DNA from: Shinella sp032095155
GTDB taxonomy: Bacteria > Pseudomonadota > Alphaproteobacteria > Rhizobiales > Rhizobiaceae
DNA: 64,000 nt
Direction: 5' to 3'
NCBI RefSeq assembly: GCF_049199905.1
Contig: NZ_JBLZPK010000012.1
Location: forward strand, 9,386 to 73,385
Shown one piece after another: positions 52,972-62,352 of this stretch. Position numbers and translations under genes: made by a program. The notes below the pieces were generated by a model. The model worked only from the letters and a program-made list of their open reading frames with translations. It did no database searches and was not told the DNA's origin. Numbering within the stretch: position 1 is the first letter of the stretch; each line of letters begins with the position of its first letter.

Positions 52972-54492
52972 ATGTTCCTTACCCCCGCCGATCCGAGACG
53001 CTGGCTGGTGCTGATAGCCGTCATGCTCGCCTTCCTGCCGGTCGTGCTCGACATGACGATCCTGCATGTCGCCGTGCCGACGCTGACCCAGGCATTAGGT
53101 GCTTCCAGTACGCAGGTTCTGTGGATCATCGATATCTATCCGCTGCTGATGGCTGGCCTTCTCGTGCCGATGGGCACGCTGGCCGACCGGATAGGTCAGC
53201 GTCGCATTCTGCTGATCGGTCTGGTTCTCTTTGGCACGGCATCCACACTTGCCGCCTTCGCGCCGAACGCAGCCATGTTGATCGCGGCCCGCATGCTGTT
53301 GGCACTGGGCGGGTCGATGATCATGCCTTGCGTTCTAGGCATCATCCGCCGCGCCTTCGAGGATGAGGGCGAGCGTGCCATGGCGCTTGGCCTCTGGGGC
53401 ACGGTCGGCGCGGCCGGTGCTGCCGTCGGCCCGTTGATCGGTGGGGGCTTGCTTGAGCATTTCTGGTGGGGATCTGTCTTCTTGATCAATGTACCGGTGA
53501 TGCTGGTCGTCGCGCCCGCCTGCTTTCTGCTTCTGCCGCGCGACGAACTTACGAGCCCGGGAAAATGGGCGATCGGCCAGGCACTCCTGCTGATCGCCGG
53601 CATGATTTCGGTCGTTTATAGTCTCAAGGCCGGGGTAGGAGCCAAACAACCGCTTTCCGCCGTCCTCCTTGTCCTCGCCTTCGGCGTTGCGATGCTGGCG
53701 CTCTTTGCGCGCAAGCAGTTGCACGCCCGCGAGCCGATGCTTGACCTGTCGCTGTTCTCCCGCCCGGCTATTGCGGCGGGGATGATCATTGCCGTCGTTG
53801 CGAGCGGGGCGCTGGCGGGCGTCGAACTGACGCTGGCGCAGGAATTGCAATATGTTCTGGACAAGACGCCGTTTCAGGCAGGCGTCTTCATGATTCCCAT
53901 CATGGCGGCCGCAGCGGTGGGTGGGCCGGTCGCGGGTTATCTGTCGAACCTCTTTGGCCTGCGCGTCGTGGCCAGCCTCTCGCTGCTCGTCTCGGCAATC
54001 GCGCTCGGGTTTCTTGCGGTAAGCGATTTTCATGATCCGGGACTGATCGTTCCGGTATTACTGGCTGTGCTGGGGTTGACGCTCAGCATCGGCCTCACCG
54101 CATCGTCCATCGCGATCATGGGCTCGGTGGAGGCCAGCAAGGGTGGTGCGGCTGGATCACTCGAGGCAACGAGCTATGAACTCGGCACCGGCCTGGGGAT
54201 TTCCTTGTTCGGCGTCTTCATGTCGGCAGCGTATCGTCATGCCATCGCAGTCCCCGAGGGCCTGGCCTTGGACGAGGCCGAGCAGGCCACACGCTCGATT
54301 GGCGACACCTATCTCGTCGCCCATCGGCTTGGCGTCGAACGGGCGGCGACGTTGATCGATGCCGGGAAAGATGCCTTCAGCGCGACCCACTCGGTATTGC
54401 TGTCGACCGCCGCCGGCGTGATCGGCATCCTCACCGTCTTGGTGTTCTTCATGCTTGCCAGCTACCGCGAAAAGGAGGCGACCCGCCACTAG
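52972..54492 (+). CDS. MFS efflux transporter, DHA2 (SmvA/EmrB-like)
   Basis: 506 residues with about 14 membrane segments. Family motifs: LDMTILHVAVPTL (motif D1-like, near 27-39), GTLADRIGQRRILLIG (motif A, about 67-82), and GGSMIMPCVLGIIRRAF. The DHA2 layout with 14 spans suggests proton-driven export of quaternary ammonium compounds or dyes (SmvA/QacA group). It is under likely control of the divergent TetR protein. Substrate unknown. Confidence 0.9.
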   Translation: MFLTPADPRRWLVLIAVMLAFLPVVLDMTILHVAVPTLTQALGASSTQVLWIIDIYPLLMAGLLVPMGTLADRIGQRRILLIGLVLFGTASTLAAFAPNAAMLIAARMLLALGGSMIMPCVLGIIRRAFEDEGERAMALGLWGTVGAAGAAVGPLIGGGLLEHFWWGSVFLINVPVMLVVAPACFLLLPRDELTSPGKWAIGQALLLIAGMISVVYSLKAGVGAKQPLSAVLLVLAFGVAMLALFARKQLHAREPMLDLSLFSRPAIAAGMIIAVVASGALAGVELTLAQELQYVLDKTPFQAGVFMIPIMAAAAVGGPVAGYLSNLFGLRVVASLSLLVSAIALGFLAVSDFHDPGLIVPVLLAVLGLTLSIGLTASSIAIMGSVEASKGGAAGSLEATSYELGTGLGISLFGVFMSAAYRHAIAVPEGLALDEAEQATRSIGDTYLVAHRLGVERAATLIDAGKDAFSATHSVLLSTAAGVIGILTVLVFFMLASYREKEATRH

Positions 54493-54628
54493 AGGGTTCA
54501 GCTACGACGCCGTCACGCACCCGTTGCTTTCAGACACTTCCGTAGCCGGCCGCGCGCATTCACATAGGGCGATGCCGTGTTGAATTGGATCATACGCCCC
54601 ATCGTCCATTTTCCGCCGCACCAGGCCC

Positions 54629-54718
54629 ACCCTCTCGCTTCATGTCACCGAAATCATAGAAGAGGCTGGCTATAAAGCGTTGATCTCAGACAAAAGCTTT
54701 CAATCATCAAAGCGATGA
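54629..54718 (+). pseudogene. Possible receiver-domain fragment
   Basis: A 29-codon frame reads TLSLHVTEIIEEAGYKALISDKSF and ends in a stop. The phrase HVTEIIEEAGYKAL resembles the first helix of rhizobial receiver domains. It has no start and is too short to be sure. It lies in the 54493-54706 spacer, which otherwise shows no gene. Confidence 0.2.
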
Positions 54719-55300
54719 GATCATGTTCGCGACGCGGCCGCCCAAATAGCCGGCGGGATCTGCCAGATCCAGCACGACGCTCGTATGGTTCAGGCTCGGC
54801 ACTGGAAGGAGTTCGGAGGCGCTGTCCTGAGCATGGAGCTGCGTATGCAGGGCCGCCGCCTGCTTGTGGAATGGGTAAGTTTCCTCTGAGCCGAACGCGA
54901 TGATCCGTTGAGGGCAAGCAAGCTTGTTTGACGTCAGAGGCGACCAGGCAGTTGCTTCCGCCGCCGTCATCTGGGCTTCGTCCCGCAGAAAACTGTCTGG
55001 AATTCCAGATAGATCGTAGATGCCGCTGGCGAGCATAAGCCCACTGATAGAGGGAAGGGATGATCTCGCCGTCTCCTGCGGGCCTGTCGCCGCGAGAAAA
55101 GACGCCAGGTGCGCTCCTGCCGAATGGCCGCTGACCGTGAGCCTGCGAGCGTCCACGCCAAAATCGCCGGCATGTTTCTCGAGACAGAGCACGGATCGGC
55201 GCACCTGGTCGACCAGCACTTCGAGGCGCTGGCCTGGCATCAGGAAGCCTATGTCTACGGCAATATGGTCTCTGCCAAGGGCTAGAGGCTGCCGGGACTC
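54707..55300 (-). pseudogene. N-terminally truncated alpha/beta hydrolase
   Basis: The frame from ATG at 55240 (MPGQRLEVLVDQVRRSV) gives 177 residues with the nucleophile elbow VSGHSAGAH near 38-46, an Asp-bearing region and a C-terminal NHTSVV His. Family members normally have ~90-100 more residues with the HGG oxyanion motif upstream. Here the same frame stays open to about 55460 (DHIAVDIGFL just ahead of the ATG fits the family) but has no start codon and no HGG. The gene looks broken at its 5' end. Kynurenine-formamidase-like or esterase origin is likely. Confidence 0.6.
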
Positions 55301-55589
55301 GTAGAGACCGGGCCGGTAGCCATGATCAGGAGGCTTGTCGGAGATGCTCGGTCCCGGCGGAAGGTTGACTGACGGCAGTTCGTTTTCCGCTCTCGCCGCT
55401 CTAACTTCGCGGCAAGTGTCGGCCGGGGAAGACGCTGACCGGGAAGAGGTTCAAGGCGCTGGATACGACGAGCGAGGAATGAAGGCGTGGGTCGAGCGCG
55501 TCCGCGAGGCCAGCCGCCCCTTGCGATAGATTCCAAAGGTAACCGCGACTACGGTCGTTTCGGCCTTCAATAAGCTGAATTTCGCCTCG

Positions 55590-56273
55590 CTATCTGAGGT
55601 ATAGCGTGCTCAAGGCGATTAGCGGTGCAGCAAGCAGAGCGAATGTTGCGCTTCCAAAGTGCTGATATCCGATCACCCCGAAAACGCCCCCAATCGCAAA
55701 AGCGGCAACGGTGGCGAGATGGAGGCTTAAACGGCGCAGGACCGCCGCTTTCTCATTCGCCTCGCCGCTTGCAAGCATGGCAAGACCCACACCGATGTCG
55801 GTTGCCACGCCCGAGACGTGGGTCGTTCGCACACGACTGCCCGAGATCCTTGTCGATGCGGCGTTTTGAATGCCCATCGTGAAGCTCAGGAGCCCTACGA
55901 GCACCGTACCATTCGATATCGCTGTCGTCCCGACGGAGCTTAGTCCGACGAGTACCAGGATTGCGGCTTCAACGATCAATGTCAGGGCGTAGATATTGCG
56001 ATGTTGCCGCCTCTTGCCGACCTCGATGAAGACGGAGGCTGCGAAAGCGCCGAATATGAACATCACGACGATCGTGAGAAAGCTGAGCGCCACATCGAAC
56101 TGGGAAACAGCCAACAGTTCGGACGCCATCGAGATGTTGCCGGTCATATTGGCGGAAAAGAAGTGATACGCCATGAAGCCTGCGCTGTTAACGCTGCCTG
56201 CCACGAGTGACAGAATGGAGGCTAGCATCACGTCGATCGCGTGGGTTCTGGTGTCGCCTTCGTGAATAAGCAT
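55590..56273 (-). CDS. DUF1275 (YoaK-like) membrane protein
   Basis: 227 residues from ATG at 56273 (MLIHEGDTRTHAIDVMLASILSLVAGSVNSAGFMAYHFFSANMTGN). About six hydrophobic segments. The block SVNSAGF...MTGNIS and the later VRTTHVSGVATDIGVGL are the DUF1275 signatures. A 34-codon in-frame extension to 56375 lacks support. Function of the family is not established. No clear operon partner; the 55301-55589 spacer upstream of the hydrolase remnant shows no supported gene. Confidence 0.85.
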   Translation of the reverse strand: MLIHEGDTRTHAIDVMLASILSLVAGSVNSAGFMAYHFFSANMTGNISMASELLAVSQFDVALSFLTIVVMFIFGAFAASVFIEVGKRRQHRNIYALTLIVEAAILVLVGLSSVGTTAISNGTVLVGLLSFTMGIQNAASTRISGSRVRTTHVSGVATDIGVGLAMLASGEANEKAAVLRRLSLHLATVAAFAIGGVFGVIGYQHFGSATFALLAAPLIALSTLYLR

Positions 56274-56431
56274 ATGAGGATTCGCGTATCTGAAGAAACT
56301 GCAACCGTGATGATGTGTCTTCCAATCGCCCACAATGCGCCGAGCTAAGCAAAGCGTCGAGGGCGATGACACCACGACATCGAGGCTATGATGTCCAACT
56401 TAACCTCGACGCGGCGATCTTATTGTCAGCA

Positions 56432-56677
56432 CTACCCGCCCGCGAGCCTGGGCAAAAGATAGATTTCCGCACCCGTCGGCAGTTCCTTCGACCATGTGTC
56501 GCGATAGATCGTCCCGTCTATCGCAACTGCAATCCCACGATCCATCAGCGGTACGAGCCCAGGGAACCGTTCGCTCAACCTCTTGAACAGTTCCCTGATG
56601 TTTTTTGCCTCGACCTCGACCTTGCTGTTGCCCTCGGCCGCTGCGGCGAGCGCACCCCAGAGCGTCACCTCGACCAT
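56432..56677 (-). CDS. MoaD/ThiS-family small protein
   Basis: 81 residues, MVEVTLWGALAAAAEGNSKVEVEAKNIRELFKRL, ending LPRLAGG. The ubiquitin-like beta-grasp pattern and C-terminal Gly-Gly are those of sulfur carriers such as MoaD, which supplies sulfur for molybdopterin. It lies 9 bp downstream of the molybdenum-hydroxylase large subunit, so it is the last gene of that operon. It may load cofactor for this enzyme or act as a separate carrier. No MoaE is adjacent. Confidence 0.83.
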   Translation of the reverse strand: MVEVTLWGALAAAAEGNSKVEVEAKNIRELFKRLSERFPGLVPLMDRGIAVAIDGTIYRDTWSKELPTGAEIYLLPRLAGG

Positions 56678-56686
56678 CGGGCCTCC

Positions 56687-58945
56687 TTATGCTTCGAGCG
56701 CCGCCAGGATCCGCGGCGGCGACATGGGGATATGCTGCATCCGCACGCCCACCGCATTGGACACCGCATTGGCCACGGCCGCAAGCGGGGGAACGATGGA
56801 GGTTTCCCCGACGCCGCGCACCCCATAGGGGTGATTGGGGTTGGGGATTTCCAGAATCTGCGTGTCTATCATGGGCAGGTCCGAACACACGGGAATGCGA
56901 TAGTCGAGGAAGCCTGCATTCTGCAGCCGGCCATCCTTGCCGTAGATATATTCTTCGTTGAGCGCCCAGCCGATGCCCTGCGCGGCGCCGCCTTGGTACT
57001 GACCCTCGACATAGGTCGGATGCACGGCTTTGCCGGCGTCCTGCACCACGGTGTAGCGTATGACCTTGGTGGCCCCGGTTTCGGGATCGACCTCGATGTC
57101 GCAGATATGGGTCGCGAATGACACGCCCGCGCCGTCGGCCACGATCTCGCTATGACCGGCAATCGGGCCGCCCGTGGTGCCGGATGCGGCCGCAATCTCC
57201 TTCAAAGACAGTTTCGGAAGATTTCCGTGCGTCTCGCCCTTGGCGACGGCATGGCCCCTTTCCCAGGTCACGTCATCGACGGGAATGTCCCACATCTGTG
57301 CCGCCCGTGCGCGGAGAATTTTGATTGCGTTGCGCGCGGCGGAGATGGTGGCCATCGAGGATGAGAAAGTGCCGCGACTGCCATCGGTCATGTCGTTGTA
57401 GCCGAGGCTTGATGTATCGGCGATCACCGCTCTGACCTGCGCGTAGTCGATCCCGAGTTCCTCTGCGGCCACCAAGGATAGCGACGCGCGCGAACCACCC
57501 ACATCCACCGTGCCGACAGCCAGTGAAACCGTGCCATCCATCCCGATATTCAGATCGGTGCATGTCTGGCCCCCGAAGTTGAACCAGAACCCGCATGCCA
57601 TGCCACGCCCCTGGTTCTTGCCGAGCGGCGCCTTCATGTGCGGATGGTTTTTCACGGCCTCCAATGTCGGGCCGATGCCGATCGGGCCATAGACCGGACC
57701 GTAAGAGGCCTTGGTCCCCTCTTGTGCGGCGTTCTTGATACGGAAGTCCACGGCATCCATGCCGACCTTCCTGGCGAGTTCGTCGATGGCGCTTTCCACT
57801 GCAAACGCCGCCATCGGTGCGGAAGGCGCGCGGTACGCCGCAGTCTTCGGCCGGTTCACTAGCACTTCGTAGCCGACAGTCCTGACATTCTCGAGCTTGT
57901 AGCAGGCAAATGCGGTCATGGCACCGACCTCGGCCCACGATCCCGCATAGGGGCCGCACGAATAGCGAAGCGTCGCATCCGCGGCGATGATCGTTCCGTC
58001 CTTCAGCGCGCCGATTTTCACGTCGATCGACGTGGCGCTGGTCGGGCCGGTTGCGCGAAAGACCTCGTCACGCGTCATGACCAGCTTGACCGGCCTGCCG
58101 GCCTTGCGCGACAGCGCGAGCGCGACCGGTTCAGCCCAGACATGCGTCTTGCCGCCGAACCCGCCGCCGATTTCTGACGATGTCACGCGCAGCCTGGAGG
58201 CCTCCAGGCCGAGCAATTGTGCGCAATGCTGGCGATAGACGAAGTGGCCCTGCGTGCATACCCACAGATCCGCCGTGCCGTCCGAGCTGACATTGGCCAC
58301 GCAGGCATGAGGTTCGATATAGCCCTGATGGGTCTGTTCGGTCTTGAACGTCCGCTCGACCACGAAATCGGCCCTTGCCATGCCGGCATCGACGTCGCCA
58401 TGCCCGAACTGGCTGCGCATCGAAACGTTCGAAGCGCGATCCGGCTTCGGATCGACGCCCGCGGTGATGATCGTGTCGTTGATGAGCGGAGCATCCGCAG
58501 CAAATGCCTGATCAACGTCGGTGACGTGTGGCAGCAGTTCATACTCGACGTCGATGAGCTTCAGCGCCTGCTTGGCGGTGCGTGCATCGATCGCCGCCAC
58601 GGCGGCCACGGCGTGCCCGTCGTAGAGCGCCTTCCGGCGTGCCATGCAGTTGTCGAGAATGTCATACATTGCCGCGTCGCCGTTGGTGAGATCGGGCAGG
58701 TCCGCCGCCGTCACCACGGCCTTTACGCCGGGAAGCTGCTCGGCCTTCGACGTGTCGATCTTGCGAATGACGGCGTGGGCGTGCGGGCTGCGCAAAATCC
58801 GTCCGATCAATTGGCCGGGCATGTTGAAATCGGCGCCGTAGCGTGCACGGCCGGTCACCTTGTCGACACCATCGGGGCGGATGGGGCGCGTACCAACGGA
58901 GGAGAAGCTGCGTGTCGCGTGGCTGGGATCGAAAGTCATGGTCAT
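56687..58945 (-). CDS. Molybdenum hydroxylase large subunit (xanthine dehydrogenase/CoxL family)
   Basis: 752 residues from ATG at 58945, whose ATGA overlaps the stop of the iron-sulfur subunit (an ATG two codons on is possible). Signatures: VTGRARYGADF (N-terminal domain), GGGFGGKTHVWAEP (near 262-275), AYRAPSAPMAAFAVE (near 370), VGTVDVGGSRASL and the C-terminal GVRGVGETSIVPPLAAVANA whose Glu is the catalytic base. It binds the molybdopterin-cytosine cofactor and hydroxylates a heterocycle or aldehyde. The Cys of CO dehydrogenase (AYRCSFR) is absent, so it is not a true CoxL. Substrate unknown. Confidence 0.92.
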   Translation of the reverse strand: MTMTFDPSHATRSFSSVGTRPIRPDGVDKVTGRARYGADFNMPGQLIGRILRSPHAHAVIRKIDTSKAEQLPGVKAVVTAADLPDLTNGDAAMYDILDNCMARRKALYDGHAVAAVAAIDARTAKQALKLIDVEYELLPHVTDVDQAFAADAPLINDTIITAGVDPKPDRASNVSMRSQFGHGDVDAGMARADFVVERTFKTEQTHQGYIEPHACVANVSSDGTADLWVCTQGHFVYRQHCAQLLGLEASRLRVTSSEIGGGFGGKTHVWAEPVALALSRKAGRPVKLVMTRDEVFRATGPTSATSIDVKIGALKDGTIIAADATLRYSCGPYAGSWAEVGAMTAFACYKLENVRTVGYEVLVNRPKTAAYRAPSAPMAAFAVESAIDELARKVGMDAVDFRIKNAAQEGTKASYGPVYGPIGIGPTLEAVKNHPHMKAPLGKNQGRGMACGFWFNFGGQTCTDLNIGMDGTVSLAVGTVDVGGSRASLSLVAAEELGIDYAQVRAVIADTSSLGYNDMTDGSRGTFSSSMATISAARNAIKILRARAAQMWDIPVDDVTWERGHAVAKGETHGNLPKLSLKEIAAASGTTGGPIAGHSEIVADGAGVSFATHICDIEVDPETGATKVIRYTVVQDAGKAVHPTYVEGQYQGGAAQGIGWALNEEYIYGKDGRLQNAGFLDYRIPVCSDLPMIDTQILEIPNPNHPYGVRGVGETSIVPPLAAVANAVSNAVGVRMQHIPMSPPRILAALEA

Positions 58946-59418
58946 GCTCCTCTCATAACGCTGGCGGCGTCCTGAACGGCGCGCACGATTTTGTCATAGC
59001 CGGTGCAGCGACAGAGGTTTCCGGCAAGGCCGAAGCGTATTTCCTCCTCGGTCGGATCCGGGTTTTTAGCCAGAAGATCCTTGGCGGCGATGAGAAAGCC
59101 GGGGGTGCAGATGCCGCATTGCAAAGCGGCATGCTCGAGGAACTTCTGCTGCAAAGGATGAAGCTTGTCGCCCTCTGCCATGCCCTCGACGGTGTCGATC
59201 TGACGGCCTTCCGCCTCTGCCCCGAGCACCAGACAGGAACAGACCAGGCGGTCGTCGAGGATGATGCTGCAGGCGCCGCAGTCGCCCGTGCCGCACCCTT
59301 CCTTCACCCCCATGAGCCCCAGGCGTTCGCGCAGCACGTCAAGCAGTGTCTCGTCGGGATGACAGAGGAACTCGGCGTGATCGCCATTGATTGTCGTCGA
59401 AACTGCTATGCCTGCCAT
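58942..59418 (-). CDS. Molybdenum hydroxylase [2Fe-2S] small subunit (CoxS-like)
   Basis: 158 residues from ATG at 59418 (MAGIAVSTTINGDHAEFLCHPDETLLDVLRERLGL). First cluster: CGTGDCGACSIILDD...C (plant-ferredoxin type); second: QCGICTPGFLIAA and NLCRCTGY. It shuttles electrons from the Mo site to FAD. The TGATG with the upstream FAD gene and ATGA with the large subunit indicate tight coupling of all three genes. Confidence 0.94.
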   Translation of the reverse strand: MAGIAVSTTINGDHAEFLCHPDETLLDVLRERLGLMGVKEGCGTGDCGACSIILDDRLVCSCLVLGAEAEGRQIDTVEGMAEGDKLHPLQQKFLEHAALQCGICTPGFLIAAKDLLAKNPDPTEEEIRFGLAGNLCRCTGYDKIVRAVQDAASVMRGA

Positions 59419-60278
59419 CACTTTTGTCCTGCACGTTGATAGGCGGTCAGCGCGACCCGTTTGGCCAGCACGCCCGCGACTTTCTTTCGGAATTCCACAG
59501 TGCCTCGCTTGTCGTCTATGGGGCGACAGGCGCCGGAACAGGCCTCGGCAAGGCGGTCCAGCGTGCTGCCGTCGACGCGGGAGCCAACAAGGATATTGGC
59601 CGCCTCTTCGACCAAGAGCACCGTCGGTGCCGCGGCGCCGAGCGCAACGCGTGCCGACTCGACGACGCCCTGTTCGTCGAGGGTGAGATTGACCGCGGCG
59701 CTGACGACGGCGATGTCCATCTCAGTGCGCGGGGTGAACCGTTGATAGGCGTCGCCGGAATATGGCCGGCGCTTGTCGAGCAGAATGGCTTCGATGATCT
59801 CGCCGGGCGCAAGCGATGTTTTGCCGGGAGCGACCGGCACCATTTCGACAGCAACCGTGCGGGAACCGGCCGGACCTCTGATCACAGCCTTGGCGCCGGC
59901 CGCCACCAGCGCCGGCACGCTGTCCGCCGCCGGAGACGCGTTGCAGAGGTTTCCGACGATGGTGCAACGTCCCTGCACTTGCTTGGAACCGATCAGCCTG
60001 GCTCCTTCCACCACGCCGGGCCAAGCGCGCCGGAGGGCTGTATTCTCACCGAGGACTGCGCAAGGCACCGCGGCGCCGATGACGAAACCTTCGTCGCTTT
60101 CGGCGATGCGTCCCAGGGCGTCTATGGCTTTGATGTCGATGATAAGTTCAGGCTCGATAAAACCGCCTTTCATTCTTACCAGCAAATCGCTCCCGCCGGC
60201 CAGGATCGCGGCCTTGCCTGACGCCTCGGCCAGCAGACCAACGGCATCCTCCAACGAACTCGGGCGAATGTAGCGCAA
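59418..60278 (-). CDS. Molybdenum hydroxylase FAD subunit (CoxM-like)
   Basis: 286 residues if read from TTG at 60278 (LRYIRPSSLEDAVGLLAEASGKAAILAGGSDLLVRMK), which has GAGGAG about 8 bases ahead. The longer ATG frame to 60503 has no family features in its first 75 codons. FAD-binding motifs AGGSDLL and TIVGNLCNASPAADSVPAL (about 105-123) are present. It transfers electrons from the iron-sulfur subunit to the external acceptor. First gene of the operon coxM-coxS-coxL-moaD-like. Confidence 0.9.
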   Translation of the reverse strand: MRYIRPSSLEDAVGLLAEASGKAAILAGGSDLLVRMKGGFIEPELIIDIKAIDALGRIAESDEGFVIGAAVPCAVLGENTALRRAWPGVVEGARLIGSKQVQGRCTIVGNLCNASPAADSVPALVAAGAKAVIRGPAGSRTVAVEMVPVAPGKTSLAPGEIIEAILLDKRRPYSGDAYQRFTPRTEMDIAVVSAAVNLTLDEQGVVESARVALGAAAPTVLLVEEAANILVGSRVDGSTLDRLAEACSGACRPIDDKRGTVEFRKKVAGVLAKRVALTAYQRAGQK

Positions 60279-60486
60279 AAGGAAACTCCTCGTGATGACG
60301 TCGGGTCGGAAGCAAATGTCGCAACCCGCTATAACCGATGCTGCGATGATAGGGGTGTACCAGCAGCTCGGCAACGCTATTGGATGCAATGGTTCGATAC
60401 AAGCCGGGTCCTGCATTCCCGATGAACGGCGAGTGTAAGTCCGATGAAGATGCGCAGTCTGGGCTCGTATGTTGGCCAGGCCAACG

Positions 60487-61317
60487 TCATGCCTCACCAG
60501 CAAGCTCGACAGCGCGACTATGCGCTGCGGTTGCCGCGAGGCCGAGTAGATCTTTCAGGGCATCGTTTTCCATGAGCACGCGGAGCGCTGCTTCGGTGGT
60601 GCCGCCGGGGCTGGTGACCTGGCGGCGCAGTTCGGCAGGGGGAATGTCGGCGGCCATCGCCAGCGCGCCGGCGCCGAAGACGGTTTCCCTTGCAAGGGCC
60701 AAGGCGGTTTGCGGCGGCAGGCCGAGCTGTGTTCCCGCTTCGGCGAGAGCCTCGATGAAGTGGAAGACATAGGCAGGCCCCGAGCCGGACAGGGCGGTGG
60801 CCGCGTCGATCAGCGCTTCGCGCTCGACGGAATGCACCGCGCCACCGGCGGAAAGGAGCCTTGCCACCCGTTCGGCCTGCTCATGGCTCACGTGTTCATT
60901 GGCGAAGATGACCGTGGAACCCTTGCCGATCGCGGCCGGTGTGTTCGGCATCGCCCGCACCGCCGCCACCGCGGCAAGGCCGGTCTCCAGCACCGAAACC
61001 GGAATGCCGGCGGCGATGCTGACGACGACGCTTTCCGTCACATGGGACCGGTAGGCCGGCAGTACCACCGCCATGACCTGCGGCTTCACCGCCAGAACGA
61101 CGGTCGCCGGCTTGAACCCGGCATCCAGCGCCTCGGCCGATGCATAGGTCCTCACGCCGAGCGCGGCGGCCTCGGCGCGCAGCGCCTCCGCCGGCTCGAC
61201 TACATGCACATCGTCTGGGCGGATGAAACCGGCCGCGAGCCAGCCTTGCAGCATTGCCCGCCCCATATTGCCGCAGCCGACCAGAAGCAGTTCGCCGTTC
61301 GTCGCGACTTCGGTCAT
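60487..61317 (-). CDS. proC: Pyrroline-5-carboxylate reductase
   Basis: 276 residues. NAD(P) fold LLLVGCGNMGRAMLQGWL (9-26), VVLAVKPQ near 70, RAMPNTPAAIGKGSTV (120-135), and the C-terminal signature ALSGSGPAYVFHFIEALAEAG with TSPGGTTEAAL. It reduces 1-pyrroline-5-carboxylate to proline, or a related cyclic imine. It begins 1 bp after the stop of the acetoacetate-decarboxylase-like gene, so the two are one transcription unit, which is unusual for a housekeeping proC. A specialised imine substrate is possible. Confidence 0.93.
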   Translation of the reverse strand: MTEVATNGELLLVGCGNMGRAMLQGWLAAGFIRPDDVHVVEPAEALRAEAAALGVRTYASAEALDAGFKPATVVLAVKPQVMAVVLPAYRSHVTESVVVSIAAGIPVSVLETGLAAVAAVRAMPNTPAAIGKGSTVIFANEHVSHEQAERVARLLSAGGAVHSVEREALIDAATALSGSGPAYVFHFIEALAEAGTQLGLPPQTALALARETVFGAGALAMAADIPPAELRRQVTSPGGTTEAALRVLMENDALKDLLGLAATAAHSRAVELAGEA

Positions 61318-61318
61318 A

Positions 61319-62083
61319 TCAAGCGCCTCCCGCCGGAACGCCGTTCGTGACCAGGTCGGCGATGGTCTTGCCCCAGCCGTTCTCTTCGGTGGCGAAGAAA
61401 TCGCCGATCACATAATTGGCGGCCAGAACCTGCACCGGCCCGAGCGGCGAGAGCGGATCGGTGGCGAGTGCGCCGAGCGAGACCGCGGCCGAGCCCCAAT
61501 GGCAGGAGGTCATCTGGAAATCCGGCGAGGTATCGCGGGCGATCACCCGCTTGTTGAGGATCTTTCCATCGGGCGCCGGCTGGATGTGGATGTTGAGATG
61601 CGGTGTGGTCTTCAGCGGCTCGGCCTGCGTGCCGTCGAAGGTGCAGTCGATGGTGATCAGCGGGACACCATGGCGGACCACGCTTGCCGTTGCGCCGCCT
61701 GCGCGTTCGGTCAGCTCGATCGTGCCGAATTTTTTCGGATAGCCCCAGAGATCGCGGCCGGCGGCGATGGCGGCGTCATTGTCCTCGTATTCGAACAGGA
61801 AATAGCCGCCTTCGCGATCGCCGAAACGCACCGGGATGACGATGCCGGCATCCATGAAGGGGGCCTTCCGGCAATTGGTGAAGTCGGAGACGTAAACCAG
61901 GAACCGGTCGCCGGCGAGCGTGAACGGCGTGTTCTCCAGATATTGGCCGAGGATTGCCGGATCGCCCTGGCAGATGGCGTTGAGGCTGCGGTTGCCCGGG
62001 CATTCATAGGGTACGAAGGGATCCGGGATCAGCGGCGCCTGGAGCGGCATGTTGTTGGCATTGTGGAGCGGAATGCGGGTCAT
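61319..62083 (-). CDS. Acetoacetate decarboxylase family protein (paralog 1)
   Basis: 254 residues. Family signature VPVRFGDREGGYFLFEYEDNDAAIAAGRDLWGYPKKFGTIEL with the Schiff-base-type Lys117 and adjacent Lys118 (equivalent to Lys115/Lys116 of the clostridial enzyme). GAGGACAGCC precedes the ATG. The superfamily also contains aldolase-dehydratases that cyclise keto acids, so decarboxylation of acetoacetate is not assured. It is coupled to proC and divergent from a paralog. Confidence 0.85.
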   Translation of the reverse strand: MTRIPLHNANNMPLQAPLIPDPFVPYECPGNRSLNAICQGDPAILGQYLENTPFTLAGDRFLVYVSDFTNCRKAPFMDAGIVIPVRFGDREGGYFLFEYEDNDAAIAAGRDLWGYPKKFGTIELTERAGGATASVVRHGVPLITIDCTFDGTQAEPLKTTPHLNIHIQPAPDGKILNKRVIARDTSPDFQMTSCHWGSAAVSLGALATDPLSPLGPVQVLAANYVIGDFFATEENGWGKTIADLVTNGVPAGGA

Positions 62084-62137
62084 GGCTGTCCTCGGCCTTG
62101 TACGAAGAGACGATAGCGAATGAAAATATTAATGTGA

Positions 62138-62157
62138 AAATTCATTCAAGTGAATTT
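62138..62157. promoter_or_regulatory. Candidate operator between the divergent decarboxylase-like genes
   Basis: A perfect 7-bp inverted repeat, AAATTCA-6 bases-TGAATTT, in an AT-rich stretch 55 bp from the start of paralog 1. It is of the form bound by dimeric repressors. Confidence 0.4.
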
Positions 62158-62323
62158 GATAGCGAAGCTTTCGGGTCCGTCAAGCGATTTTAGCCGCGAC
62201 AGATGTGGTGTTGAGGGACTATTTCAACGCCGCCTCCCAAGTGGGTTAGCGGAAGGACCATAAAAGATTTCAATAAAAACAATGCATTGAGCGGTAACTT
62301 AAATTCTGCGGCGAGCGTTGCAC

Positions 62324-62352
62324 TTGACAGTCTTAAAAAATTGATCTGAAAT
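62324..62352 (+). promoter_or_regulatory. Candidate promoter for paralog 2
   Basis: TTGACA at 62324-62329 and TGAAAT at 62347-62352, 17-bp spacing, about 36 bp before the ATG at 62389. The rest of 62084-62388 shows no gene. Confidence 0.4.

Noticed and set aside
56687..60278. Calling the molybdenum enzyme carbon monoxide dehydrogenase (coxMSL)
   Set aside because: The active-site AYRCSFR loop of CoxL is replaced by AYRAPSAP; only the family can be named.
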